DNA of 64,000 nucleotides from Streptomyces sp. NBC_00510 (GTDB taxonomy: Bacteria; Actinomycetota; Actinomycetes; Streptomycetales; Streptomycetaceae). The notes under the pieces are model-generated. The model had not been told where the DNA came from. It ran no database searches and saw only the letters and a program-made list of their open reading frames with translations. Positions 8,701 to 16,502 of this stretch are shown piece by piece (position 1 is the first letter of the stretch; each line of letters begins with the position of its first letter). Where the stretch lies: contig CP107851.1 in the NCBI GenBank assembly GCA_036013505.1, positions 5,792,001 to 5,856,000 on the forward strand, given 5' to 3'. The position numbers and the translations under genes were made by a program.

Positions 8701-10230
8701 CTAACGCCCGACCTGCCCCAGCCAGGTCAGCGTCCGCCGTACCTCCAGCGAGAAGGGGTGGTGCGGGCCGTGCACCCGGTCGGAGTCGTACAGCAGGCGG
8801 GACAGCACGTCGTGGGCGGCCATGCGGTCGCCCACCGACAGCAGCAGGTGGCCGATGCGGCGCCGCACCTCCAGCGGCAGCTCCGGGTCGGTGGCGCGGT
8901 ACTGCTCGAAGGAGGGCAGCAGCGCCCGGTACTCGGCGAGCGCCGCCGGGGCCTCGCCCAACTGCTCCAGGCACTGCGCGGCCTCGTAGCGGTACTGCAG
9001 CGACTGGCGGCCCAGCGGCCCCGACTCGGCGGCCGGTTCGTCCGCGAGCCGGCGCAGCTCCGGCAGGGCGCGGCGGTACTGGCCGTCCTCCATCAGCGTG
9101 GCCGCGTACTGCTTGCGCAGCATCCGCACCACCGGTGACTGCTCGCCGTGCTTCTCCGCGGCGGCCGGCAGCACGCCGCCCAGGATGTCGACCGCCTGCG
9201 TGATGCGTCCGGCGTCGAGCAGCCGCTTCACCTCGTCGACGGCCTCCGCGATGCCGTGGCCGGCGGGGGCCCCGGTCGCGCCCGGGGCGGGAGTGGGCTG
9301 CGAAGGGGCGGCCGGCCGGTCGGGCCAGGGCGCGAGCGGACGGAGGAAGGGGCGGGTGGGGTCCATCGGCCCGAGGGAGCGGTGGACGACGCCGGGCACC
9401 GGCAGCAGCGGCGCCAGCCGGCGGTAGGTCTCCTGGGCGTCGGCCGGGCGGTGCTGCGGGTCCTTCGCCAGCAGTTGCAGCACGAGCGCCTCCAGCGGTT
9501 CCGGCACCTCCGGGCGCACCTGCCGCAGCGGCACGGGCTGCTCGTACAGATGCCGGTGCAGCACGCCGAGCGCCGTGGCGCCCGCGAACGGGACCGTGCC
9601 GCTGACCAGTTCGTGCAGCAGCACCCCGAGTGCGTACAAGTCGGTGCGGGGCCCGACGGCGCCGCTCATCGCCTGCTCGGGCGCCATGTACGCGGGCGTC
9701 CCGATGGGTGTGCCGGTGTGGGTGAGCCGCGTCGTGTCGGTGTCGAGCACGGAGGCGACGCCGAGGTCGAGGACGACCATGGTGCCGTCCGGACGCACCA
9801 TCACGTTGCGGGGCTTGAGGTCGCGGTGCACGATCGGCACCGCGTGCACCGCCGACAGCACGGCGCACAACTGCGCGGCCACGGCGACCGCCCACGGCCA
9901 GGGGTAGGGGTCGTGCTCGGCGAGGTGGTCGGCGAGGTCGGCGCCCTCCACGTACTGCATGACGAAGTACAGCTCGTCCGCGTCGCTGCCCGCGTCGTGG
10001 ACGGTGACCAGCCCCGGATGGTCGACCTGGGCGGTGACCCGGCACTCCCGCTCGAAGCGCCGGCGCAGCTCCTCGGCGTCGGCGCCGCCGGCCACCTTGT
10101 CCGGGCGCAGCAGCTTCACGGCCACCCGCCGGTCCAGCCGCCGGTCGTACGCGGTCCACACCTGGCCCATGCCGCCCTGACCGAGGACCGTGGCCAGCTC
10201 GTAACGGCCGGCGACGATCCGTCCGTTCAC
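8701..10230 (-). CDS. Ser/Thr protein kinase with C-terminal TPR-like domain
   Basis: 509 residues. Kinase domain at about 10-270: Gly loop LGQGGMGQVW at 16-25, catalytic Lys in VAVKLL (K39), HRDLKPRN at 135-142, and activation segment ending APEQA. The Mg-binding motif is DLG (155-157) rather than DFG. A Pro/Ala linker is followed by helical repeats (about 325-505) for protein contacts. No transmembrane segment is seen, unlike PknB-type kinases, so it is cytoplasmic. Start GTG 10230 overlaps the stop of the upstream membrane-protein gene (GTGA), so the membrane protein may be its anchor or substrate. An upstream in-frame extension exists but has no coding character. Confidence 0.9.
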   Translation of the reverse strand: MNGRIVAGRYELATVLGQGGMGQVWTAYDRRLDRRVAVKLLRPDKVAGGADAEELRRRFERECRVTAQVDHPGLVTVHDAGSDADELYFVMQYVEGADLADHLAEHDPYPWPWAVAVAAQLCAVLSAVHAVPIVHRDLKPRNVMVRPDGTMVVLDLGVASVLDTDTTRLTHTGTPIGTPAYMAPEQAMSGAVGPRTDLYALGVLLHELVSGTVPFAGATALGVLHRHLYEQPVPLRQVRPEVPEPLEALVLQLLAKDPQHRPADAQETYRRLAPLLPVPGVVHRSLGPMDPTRPFLRPLAPWPDRPAAPSQPTPAPGATGAPAGHGIAEAVDEVKRLLDAGRITQAVDILGGVLPAAAEKHGEQSPVVRMLRKQYAATLMEDGQYRRALPELRRLADEPAAESGPLGRQSLQYRYEAAQCLEQLGEAPAALAEYRALLPSFEQYRATDPELPLEVRRRIGHLLLSVGDRMAAHDVLSRLLYDSDRVHGPHHPFSLEVRRTLTWLGQVGR

Positions 10231-10811
10231 TGACCGCCCTCCTGCTTGCGCAGCAGGTCGCTCAGCTCGTCCAGTTCGGCCCGCACCTGGTTGATCCGCG
10301 GCGGGTGCGGGTGCGGGGGCGCGGGCGACTGCGGCGGCACGGGGGCCTGCGGCGCGGCGGGCGGGGGCGGGGTCGTGCGGTAGGGGTTGTAGTCCACCGG
10401 CGGTTGCGGCGGCGCCTGCTGGTGCGGCGGGGGGTACGGCACGGTCGTGGCGTACGACGGGTAGCCGGGCACCGCGGCCGCCCGGTGCAGCGCCAGGTCG
10501 GCCACCAGGTAGTGGACGCCGACCAGGGGGACGAGGGCGATGGCGGTGAGCATCGCCACGTCGGTCCAGGGGCTCTCCTCCGGCAGCGTGCCGACGGTCG
10601 CGAAGGAGGCGATGCTCACCGCGGTGCAGATCCAGAAGAACACCCAGTCCATGGTCCGGCGCCGCTGGATGGCCAGGTGCAGCAGCGGGAGGCCGGACAG
10701 GAAGCCGCAGCTGATCGCGGTGATCGTGAGGAAGATGACACGGAGCGTGATCGCCGTGGCCTTGGACTGAGCGGGTGGGTACGGCGGGACCGGGCCGGGG
10801 CCGTTCATCAC
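10227..10811 (-). CDS. Membrane protein with Pro-rich tail, coupled to the kinase
   Basis: 194 residues, no family recognised with certainty. Three or four membrane helices occupy about residues 18-110 (ITLRVIFLTITAISCGF; MDWVFFWICTAVSIASFATV; VAMLTAIALVPLVGVHYLVA). A cytoplasmic-looking tail of Pro, Gln and Tyr (about 115-170) ends in a short charged helix, NQVRAELDELSDLLRKQ. Two ATG codons are adjacent (MMNG); either can start. It is cotranscribed with, and overlaps by 4 nt, the downstream kinase, so I infer a functional pair in which the Pro-rich tail or final helix meets the kinase's repeat domain. Confidence is high that it is a gene and low for any role. Confidence 0.8.
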   Translation of the reverse strand: MMNGPGPVPPYPPAQSKATAITLRVIFLTITAISCGFLSGLPLLHLAIQRRRTMDWVFFWICTAVSIASFATVGTLPEESPWTDVAMLTAIALVPLVGVHYLVADLALHRAAAVPGYPSYATTVPYPPPHQQAPPQPPVDYNPYRTTPPPPAAPQAPVPPQSPAPPHPHPPRINQVRAELDELSDLLRKQEGGQ

Positions 10812-10908
10812 TGCTCTCGTACTCCCTGGACATCAGTGCGGAGGACAGCTGCGGGTGGTATCGCGAGAGTATCCGCCGTCGCCGACGGGCTGTCACCCGA
10901 TCCCGTAA

Positions 10909-12918
10909 CTATTCGGGACGCACCGTGCCGTCGGTCAGCCCGTCGTAGAGCCCCTGCACCAACTGCTCACCCAGCTGTCCCGCCAGCCGCAGGGTCTCCT
11001 CGAAGGCGGCCAGGGTGCGGAAGCGTTCCCCGTACCGGCGCTGGTCGGCCGGCGGCAGCCGCGGCACCTGGAGCCGGCGGACGTCCAGCCGGGTCGCGGT
11101 GGAGGCGTAGCTGCTGGCCTGGCGGTTGTTGGCGGTGCCGCGCAGGAAGCCGGCGAGGAACCAGGGGTCCAGGGCGGCCGGGTCGGGGCGCAGCAGGTGG
11201 AGGTTGCGGCCGAGGGCCGCCCCGGCGGTGGCGGCGTCGACGACGCGGGCGGCCGAACCCCGGCCGAGCACCGGGACGACCACGTCGCCCTCCCGCGTCA
11301 GGACCGGCTCCTCCCCGGGCGGCCCCTCGGGCAGGCTGCCGCTCGGCGCGCCACCGCCGAGGACGTCGTGCTCGGTGAGCACGGCGGGACCGCCGTCGGG
11401 GCGGGCGCTCCCGGTGCCGCCCGCGCGCAGCACCAGCGCCCCGGCACGGGCCAGTTCGCCGACCGTGGTGAGCGGCCAGCGGGCGGGCTCGGCCGCCCCG
11501 GCGGGGGCGGGGGTGAGTTCGGAGGTGCGCAGCAGGGTGGCGGCCAACCGGTCGCGCACCCCGGCGAGTTCGGCCGCCCCGCCGCCCGCGGCGGGCGGCG
11601 GCAGGTGGCGGGCGGGGGCCAGGTCCACGTCGTCGTCGAGCAGGTCGATGACCTTCAGGGCGCGGCTCACGCCGGGCCGCTCCTCCGTGGTGCCGTGCCG
11701 GTCGAAGGAGTGCCAGGCGTCCAGCACGGTGGCGCGCACCGACTGCCAGGGCACCTTCTCGCCGCCGGGGGCGGCGTCCTGCGACCCCGCGGTGTCGACC
11801 AGCAGCAGGTGCGGGGAGGCCGCCGTGCCGGCGCCCGGCCTGCGCAGCACCCACAGGTGGAGCGGGATGCCGTACGGGGGCGCGGCGCCGGCCGGGAGCG
11901 CGACCACCGCGCGCAGGGCGCCGCGCCGCAGCAGGTCGGCCCGGATCCGGCGGCCGGAGCGGCGCGAGGCGGCGGCGGGCGGCATCAGCAGCACGACGGT
12001 CCCGCCCTCCCGGACCCGGGCCAGGCAGTGCTGCACCCAGGCGAGTTCGGACTCGGTGCGGGCCGGGAAGCCGTACTCCCAGCGGGGGTCGTAGGCGAGG
12101 TCCTCGTGGCCCCAGTTGCGCTCGTTGAACGGCGGGTGGCACAGCACCGCGTCGGCGGCGAGCCCGGGGAAGGCGTCGGCGCGCAGGCTGTCGCCGCCGG
12201 CCACCCGCACCACCGCGGCGGGGTCGGCGTGCAACGCCAGCCGCAGCGCCGCCAGCGCGGCCAGGTCCGGGTCGGCCTCCTGGCCGTACACCTCGTGCGG
12301 GGCCTCGACGGCACGCAGCAGGGCGCCGGTGCCGCAGGCGGGGTCCAGCACGGTACGGGCGGGACCGGCGAGCGCGGCCATCAGCTCGGCGGGCGCGGCC
12401 GGGGTCAGCGTGTACTGCCGGGGGTTGGCGTCCAGGTGGCGTCCGAGCAGGAACTCGTAGGCCTGGCGCGGGCCCATCCCGGCGGCGAGCTCGGCGGCGC
12501 CGCGCAGCAGTTCGGCGTCGACGGGGGTACCGAGGGCGAACCGTCCGCCGAAGTGCCGCTCGAAGAGGTCCCGTACGGCGTCCTCGGCCTCGGCGCGCTC
12601 CATCCGGGGCCCGTCGGCGGGGTGTTCACGGACCAGCAGGCAGACGGCGCCGGCCTGCCGGAGCGCGGCCGCGGTGCCCGAGGGATGGGACTCGGCCCGC
12701 TGCCAGACCCGTTCACGCAGCGGGACCTCGGCGAGTTTGCCCTGGGCGCGGAGCCAGCTCTCGACCTCCGACAGCGCGAAGGCCGGGCTGGTGTCGGTGC
12801 CCCCCACCGGCTTGGGGAAGTCGGCGTGCCTGCGGCGCCAGTTGCTGACGGCCGCCCGCCCCACCCCGGCCAGCCGTGCGATCCCGGCTGCGGTCACCTC
12901 GCTTGCGTTCTCCGGCAC
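10909..12918 (-). CDS. HTH / N6-adenine DNA methyltransferase / specificity-like fusion
   Basis: 669 residues from GTG 12918, eight bases after AAGGGAG. Residues 8-37 form a helix-turn-helix (GIARLAGVGRAAVSNWRRRH). Residues about 165-420 are an HsdM-like methyltransferase: motif I DPACGTG at 192-198. Motif IV reads HPPF at 261-264 where NPPF is expected, so the catalytic Asn is replaced. The C-terminal part (about 470-665) resembles a type I specificity subunit half: a target-recognition stretch, then LDVRRLQVPRLPPADQRR and a helical conserved region. No HsdR or other nuclease is adjacent. It could be a solitary methylase, a methylation-linked regulator, or an inactive DNA reader. Confidence 0.85.
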   Translation of the reverse strand: MPENASEVTAAGIARLAGVGRAAVSNWRRRHADFPKPVGGTDTSPAFALSEVESWLRAQGKLAEVPLRERVWQRAESHPSGTAAALRQAGAVCLLVREHPADGPRMERAEAEDAVRDLFERHFGGRFALGTPVDAELLRGAAELAAGMGPRQAYEFLLGRHLDANPRQYTLTPAAPAELMAALAGPARTVLDPACGTGALLRAVEAPHEVYGQEADPDLAALAALRLALHADPAAVVRVAGGDSLRADAFPGLAADAVLCHPPFNERNWGHEDLAYDPRWEYGFPARTESELAWVQHCLARVREGGTVVLLMPPAAASRRSGRRIRADLLRRGALRAVVALPAGAAPPYGIPLHLWVLRRPGAGTAASPHLLLVDTAGSQDAAPGGEKVPWQSVRATVLDAWHSFDRHGTTEERPGVSRALKVIDLLDDDVDLAPARHLPPPAAGGGAAELAGVRDRLAATLLRTSELTPAPAGAAEPARWPLTTVGELARAGALVLRAGGTGSARPDGGPAVLTEHDVLGGGAPSGSLPEGPPGEEPVLTREGDVVVPVLGRGSAARVVDAATAGAALGRNLHLLRPDPAALDPWFLAGFLRGTANNRQASSYASTATRLDVRRLQVPRLPPADQRRYGERFRTLAAFEETLRLAGQLGEQLVQGLYDGLTDGTVRPE

Positions 12919-12991
12919 CTGGCTGGCTCCCTTCCCGCGGCGGGGGTGCGGTTGTGGCCCCGAGCATACCGGTGAACGAAAGATCCGGACC

Positions 12992-13003
12992 TTCACGCGT
13001 GAA
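12992..13003. promoter_or_regulatory. Perfect palindrome TTCACGCGTGAA
   Basis: A 12-bp perfect palindrome lies 74 bp upstream of the methyltransferase start, in the divergent region between it and the lipoprotein gene. Candidate operator. Confidence 0.45.
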
Positions 13004-13026
13004 CTCATGTGAATCGAGATTTTATG

Positions 13027-13055
13027 TTGACTCGGTTCACAGCTCATGCTGTGAT
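13027..13055 (+). promoter_or_regulatory. Promoter overlapped by an operator-like inverted repeat
   Basis: TTGACT (13027-13032) is followed after 17 nt by TGTGAT (13050-13055), a plausible sigma-HrdB promoter for the lipoprotein at 13139. TCACAGC-TCAT-GCTGTGA (13037-13054), a perfect 7-bp inverted repeat, covers the spacer and the -10. A bound regulator there would block initiation. Confidence 0.45.
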
Positions 13056-13138
13056 TGACCCATCGGTTCACGAAGCCCGGGCGCTCCGCCGGCCCGCAAC
13101 CGTCATCCACACGCTGTCCAACAAGGGGGACGACCCTC

Positions 13139-13876
13139 ATGACCACCACTCGCGGAGCGCTCACCGCGCTCGGCTGCGGCACCGCCGCCCTCACGATGGC
13201 CGCCTGCGGCCCGCTCGGTGGCGCGGCGGAACCGGCGTCCACCGGCCTCGCCGACCAGCCGGCCACCACCATCGAGAAGAAGGCCGTGGCCGCCATGAAG
13301 TCCGCCCCGGCGATGACCGTCGACCTCGACGGCATCTCCGACGGCGAGCGGATGAAGTTCCGCATGACGATGACCAGGACCGGCGACTGCAAGGGCGAGG
13401 TCACCGCCGAGGGCGGCACCGTCCAGCTCGTCAAGGCGGGCCCCTCGCTCTACATGAAGGGCGACGACGCCTTCTGGAAGTCCCAGGGCTCCGACGGCGC
13501 CGCGATGAAGGACCTCCTCGCCGGCCGGTGGATGAAGACCAAGGCCGACACGCCGGACAACAAGGACCTCGTGGAGGCCTGCGACCTGAACGCGTTCCTC
13601 GCCGAGGTGGAGAAGGACTCGGACGGCGAGCTGGGCGGGAAGAAGGGCGAGCCCACCACCGTGGCGGGCACGCCCGCCGTGCCGATCACCAGCAAGGACG
13701 GGGCCGAGACGACCACCGCCTACGTGGCCACCGAAGGCAAGCCGTACGTGCTGAAGGTGGTCGTCAAGGGCGGCAAGGAGCCCGGCACGATGCTCTTCTC
13801 CGACTTCGACGAGTCGGCCGCGATCACCGCCCCGGCGGCCAAGGACACCGTCGACATCGACAAGCTCGCCGGCTGA
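13139..13876 (+). CDS. Secreted lipoprotein of unknown function
   Basis: 245 residues from ATG 13139, preceded by AAGGGGGA. The N-terminus is a lipoprotein signal: positively charged TTTR, a hydrophobic core, and the lipobox LTMAAC ending at Cys23. The mature part begins with a Gly/Ala-rich linker. It then has repeated strand-forming segments such as KFRMTMTRTGDCKGEVTA and TVQLVKAGPSLYMKGDDAF. This layout resembles the LppX/LprG-like and LolA-like actinobacterial lipoproteins that bind lipids, but I cannot assign it firmly. It should sit on the outer face of the membrane. The gene is monocistronic: it has its own promoter region and a hairpin after it. Confidence 0.85.
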   Translation: MTTTRGALTALGCGTAALTMAACGPLGGAAEPASTGLADQPATTIEKKAVAAMKSAPAMTVDLDGISDGERMKFRMTMTRTGDCKGEVTAEGGTVQLVKAGPSLYMKGDDAFWKSQGSDGAAMKDLLAGRWMKTKADTPDNKDLVEACDLNAFLAEVEKDSDGELGGKKGEPTTVAGTPAVPITSKDGAETTTAYVATEGKPYVLKVVVKGGKEPGTMLFSDFDESAAITAPAAKDTVDIDKLAG

Positions 13877-13897
13877 GCCACCGGCTACGATCCCCGG

Positions 13898-13922
13898 GCC
13901 CTGGCGCGCGCCGCGCCAGGGC
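13898..13922 (+). terminator. Hairpin terminator after the lipoprotein
   Basis: 11-bp perfect stem (13898-13908 with 13912-13922) and a 3-nt loop. Confidence 0.75.
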
Positions 13923-13953
13923 CGTCCCCTTCCCGAGAACGGCGGAACGCACC

Positions 13954-14685
13954 ATGGAAGACCGGATACCCGACGACATCGCCGCCCTCGCCGCGGCCGA
14001 GGGCCTCGGGCGGCACCGCCTCACGATCATGCCGAAACGGCACGGCTTCCTGATGACGTGCAACTTCGTGTTCATGATCCTCGTGGGGCTGGCCTGCTTC
14101 GTGCTGCCCGGGCTCTGGTTCCTCCACCATGCCCTGCGCACCCCCAACTTCTCCCGCAAGGCCGCCGCCCGGCGCCTCCACTTCTTCGAGTTCGGGCTGG
14201 TCGAGATCGACCACGCCGGCGTCCCCGCCGCCTTCCGCTGGGACTCGATGACGGTGCTGCAGGAGATCACCGAGTCCTACGTCAACGGCGTCCACGTCGC
14301 CACCGGTTACCGCTACACGCTGCACAAGCCGGACGGCACGGTCCGCAAGATCCTCAACTTCTACGCGGAGCCGGAGCGGTGGGGGCCGTTCATCCAGCAG
14401 GAGGTCGCCGGGTTCCAGCTGCCGGGAATGCTGCGGATGCTGGCGGAGGGGCGGACGCTGACCTTCGGGGACATCTCGGTCAACCGCTCCGGCGTCGCGA
14501 CGCCGAGGCGCGGGGCCGTCACCTGGCAGGAGATCGAGGGCGTCCGGGTCGCCGACGGCGTGCTCGTGCTGAAGAAGGCCGGCAAGTCCCTGTCCTGGTC
14601 GTCCAAGAAGGTCAAGGACATCCCGAACTTCCTCCTCTTCCTCTCCCTTGTGGACGAGCTGCGCCGAACCGCCGTCGTGCACTGA
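13954..14685 (+). CDS. Membrane-anchored DUF6585-like protein
   Basis: 243 residues from ATG 13954. One hydrophobic hairpin at about residues 35-60 (FVFMILVGLACFVLPGLWFL) is followed by repeated beta-rich segments. FFEFGLVEIDHAGVPAAFRWDS and ITFGDIS-type strands suggest two PH-like or bPH modules facing the cytoplasm: the first around 75-150, the second around 175-240 (TWQEIEGVRVADGVLVLKKA). The overall look matches the DUF6585 family of Actinobacteria. No enzymatic motif is present. The upstream hairpin separates it from the lipoprotein, and the next gene has its own -10, so it is probably expressed alone. Function unknown. Confidence 0.8.
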   Translation: MEDRIPDDIAALAAAEGLGRHRLTIMPKRHGFLMTCNFVFMILVGLACFVLPGLWFLHHALRTPNFSRKAAARRLHFFEFGLVEIDHAGVPAAFRWDSMTVLQEITESYVNGVHVATGYRYTLHKPDGTVRKILNFYAEPERWGPFIQQEVAGFQLPGMLRMLAEGRTLTFGDISVNRSGVATPRRGAVTWQEIEGVRVADGVLVLKKAGKSLSWSSKKVKDIPNFLLFLSLVDELRRTAVVH

Positions 14686-14732
14686 CCGTTCGGGCGCCGT
14701 ACGCCCCCTGCCGGGCCCCACCTCCCACCCCC

Positions 14733-14738
14733 TAGAGT
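14733..14738 (+). promoter_or_regulatory. -10 hexamer TAGAGT, leaderless spacing
   Basis: Ends 6 nt before the GTG start at 14745, so the transcript would begin at or very near the start codon. Confidence 0.55.
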
Positions 14739-14744
14739 GCCAAG

Positions 14745-15656
14745 GTGCGTACAACCAGGGCGGGAACGGCAGCGGCAGCCGTCGCCGTGCTGCTCGGCGT
14801 GGGTCTGGCCGGGTGCACGGGCGAGGGCCTCGGCAGCGGCACGGGCAGCGGGGCCGGGAGCGACGGGGCGCCGAAGGGCGGCGCGCTCAAGGCGGTCGGC
14901 GACCTGGCGGTGAAGGGCCGGGCGCCCAAGACGGGCTACGCGCGGGACGAGTTCGGCGCGGCCTGGGTGGACACCGACCACAACGGCTGTGACACCCGCG
15001 ACGACATACTCCGCCGGGACCTCACCGGGACCTCCTTCCGCGCCGACCGGGGCGGGGACTGCGTCGTCGCCTCGGGCACCCTCGACGACCCCTACACCGG
15101 GAAGCGGATCGACTTCACGCGCGGCCGCAGCACGGTCGACATCGACCACGTCGTGGCGCTCAGCGACGCCTGGCAGAAGGGCGCCAAGTACTGGTCCCGC
15201 GACAAGCGCAAGCAGATCGCCAACGACCCGCTGAACCTCCTCGCCGTCGACGGCCCGACCAACCGCGGGAAGGGCGACGGCGACGCCGCGACCTGGCTGC
15301 CGCCGGACAGGGCCTTCCGCTGCCCGTACGTGGCCCGCCAGGTGGCGGTGAAGAAGAAGTACGGGCTGTGGGTCACCGGGGCCGAGAAGGCCGCCATGGA
15401 GAAGGTGCTGGACACCTGCCCCGACGAGCCCCTGCCGGACGCCGGCAGGCCGGTGACGTCCGGCGGCGGGAACGGCGGCGACAGCGGCGGCTCCGGTTCG
15501 GGCGACGGGAAGGAGGGCACCGCCCCCTCGCCGGGTGCCTCGTACGCGAACTGCGCCGCGGCCCGCGACGCCGGCGCGGCCCCGCTGCACCGCGGCGACC
15601 CCGGCTACTCCCGGGCGCTGGACCGCGACGGCGACGGGGTCGCCTGCGACACCTGA
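14745..15656 (+). CDS. Exported lipoprotein nuclease: DUF1524-type HNH domain plus excalibur domain
   Basis: 303 residues from GTG 14745. A lipobox (LGVGLAGC, Cys near 24) marks it as a surface lipoprotein. Residues about 65-215 form a DUF1524/HNH nuclease of the GmrSD C-terminal type: DIDHVVALSDAWQKGA carries the catalytic His, and ANDPLNLLAVDGPTNRGKGD the metal-side Asn residues. A Gly/Ser linker leads to a C-terminal excalibur calcium-binding domain (about 265-303) with the typical end DRDGDGVACD. I infer a cell-surface, Ca-dependent nuclease for extracellular DNA or RNA. No ribosome site is visible and the -10 sits 6 nt before the start, consistent with a leaderless mRNA. Confidence 0.9.
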   Translation: MRTTRAGTAAAAVAVLLGVGLAGCTGEGLGSGTGSGAGSDGAPKGGALKAVGDLAVKGRAPKTGYARDEFGAAWVDTDHNGCDTRDDILRRDLTGTSFRADRGGDCVVASGTLDDPYTGKRIDFTRGRSTVDIDHVVALSDAWQKGAKYWSRDKRKQIANDPLNLLAVDGPTNRGKGDGDAATWLPPDRAFRCPYVARQVAVKKKYGLWVTGAEKAAMEKVLDTCPDEPLPDAGRPVTSGGGNGGDSGGSGSGDGKEGTAPSPGASYANCAAARDAGAAPLHRGDPGYSRALDRDGDGVACDT

Positions 15657-15786
15657 GGTGCCGCGGATCGTTTGTGCACTGTGTTGTGCGGATCGCTGGA
15701 TATCCCGGTGCCCTGCTCAATATCCTCGATCACTGCATCACTGCCAGGTCGTGCACCGTCGCTCGATCCCTTGCCGGGAGGCAAAA

Positions 15787-16428
15787 ATGCTCCGCCGCAG
15801 GACTGCTCTCTCCGCCACCGCCGCCGCAGCCGTGCTGCTCGCAGCGCCACTGCTGACCTCCTGCGGCACGCCGCACGCGGGTGCCGCGGCCGTCGTGGAC
15901 GGCCGGCAGATCACCGTGGAGACGGTCCAGGCGAAGGTCGCCGCGGTGCGCGCCGCGCAGGAGAAGACCCCGCAGGCCGCCCAGCTCATCGAGGCCAGCA
16001 GCGACCTCCAGCGCAACGTCGTGCACCGGCTGGTGCAGAACGAGGTGATCGAGGAGGCGGCGCAGGACGTGGGCGTCTCCGTCACCCGCAACGAGCTCCA
16101 GGAAGCCCGCGGGGACACCGAGAAGCAGGCGGGCGGCAAGGCGGCGCTGGAGGCCCAGCTGCTGCAGACCTACGCGATGGTGCCCGCCGACATCGACGAG
16201 AGCATCCGCACCGACCTGCTGATGCAGAAGGTCGCCGCCCACTACGGCGCCGACGTGCAGACCCCCGAGGGCCAGACGGCGCTGATCAAGGTGCTGCGCG
16301 ACACGTCGAAGAAGCTGAACATCGACGTCAACCCGCGCTACGGCAAGTGGAACTCCGACAAGCTCGACCTGGACGCCACCAAGGACCCGTGGCTGACCGA
16401 GGTGAGCCGCCGCGCCGCCCAGGCCTGA
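15787..16428 (+). CDS. SurA N-terminal-domain lipoprotein
   Basis: 213 residues from ATG 15787, with GGGAGG just upstream. The lipobox LLTSC places the lipidated Cys near residue 25. The mature part is helical and matches the SurA N-terminal (trigger-factor-like) chaperone domain. An opening AAVVDGRQITVETVQAKVAA is followed by NVVHRLVQNEVIEEAAQDVG and a second helical pair. No parvulin PPIase domain follows, so this is a chaperone-only form. It should help folding of exported proteins on the outer membrane surface. Good ribosome site, own promoter region, and a strong hairpin after it indicate a monocistronic unit. Confidence 0.85.
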   Translation: MLRRRTALSATAAAAVLLAAPLLTSCGTPHAGAAAVVDGRQITVETVQAKVAAVRAAQEKTPQAAQLIEASSDLQRNVVHRLVQNEVIEEAAQDVGVSVTRNELQEARGDTEKQAGGKAALEAQLLQTYAMVPADIDESIRTDLLMQKVAAHYGADVQTPEGQTALIKVLRDTSKKLNIDVNPRYGKWNSDKLDLDATKDPWLTEVSRRAAQA

Positions 16429-16438
16429 TGCACCGGAA

Positions 16439-16472
16439 CCGGGGCCGGGTCCGACCTCGGACCCGGCCCCGG
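16439..16472 (+). terminator. Strong hairpin terminator
   Basis: 16-bp perfect inverted repeat (16439-16454 and 16457-16472) downstream of the SurA-like gene. Confidence 0.85.
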
Positions 16473-16490
16473 CGCCGTTGCGCGGCGAGG

Positions 16491-16496
16491 TAGTTT
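16491..16496 (+). promoter_or_regulatory. -10 hexamer TAGTTT, leaderless spacing
   Basis: Ends 6 nt before the GTG at 16503. There is no Shine-Dalgarno sequence. Confidence 0.5.
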
Positions 16497-16502
16497 CGTC
16501 GG

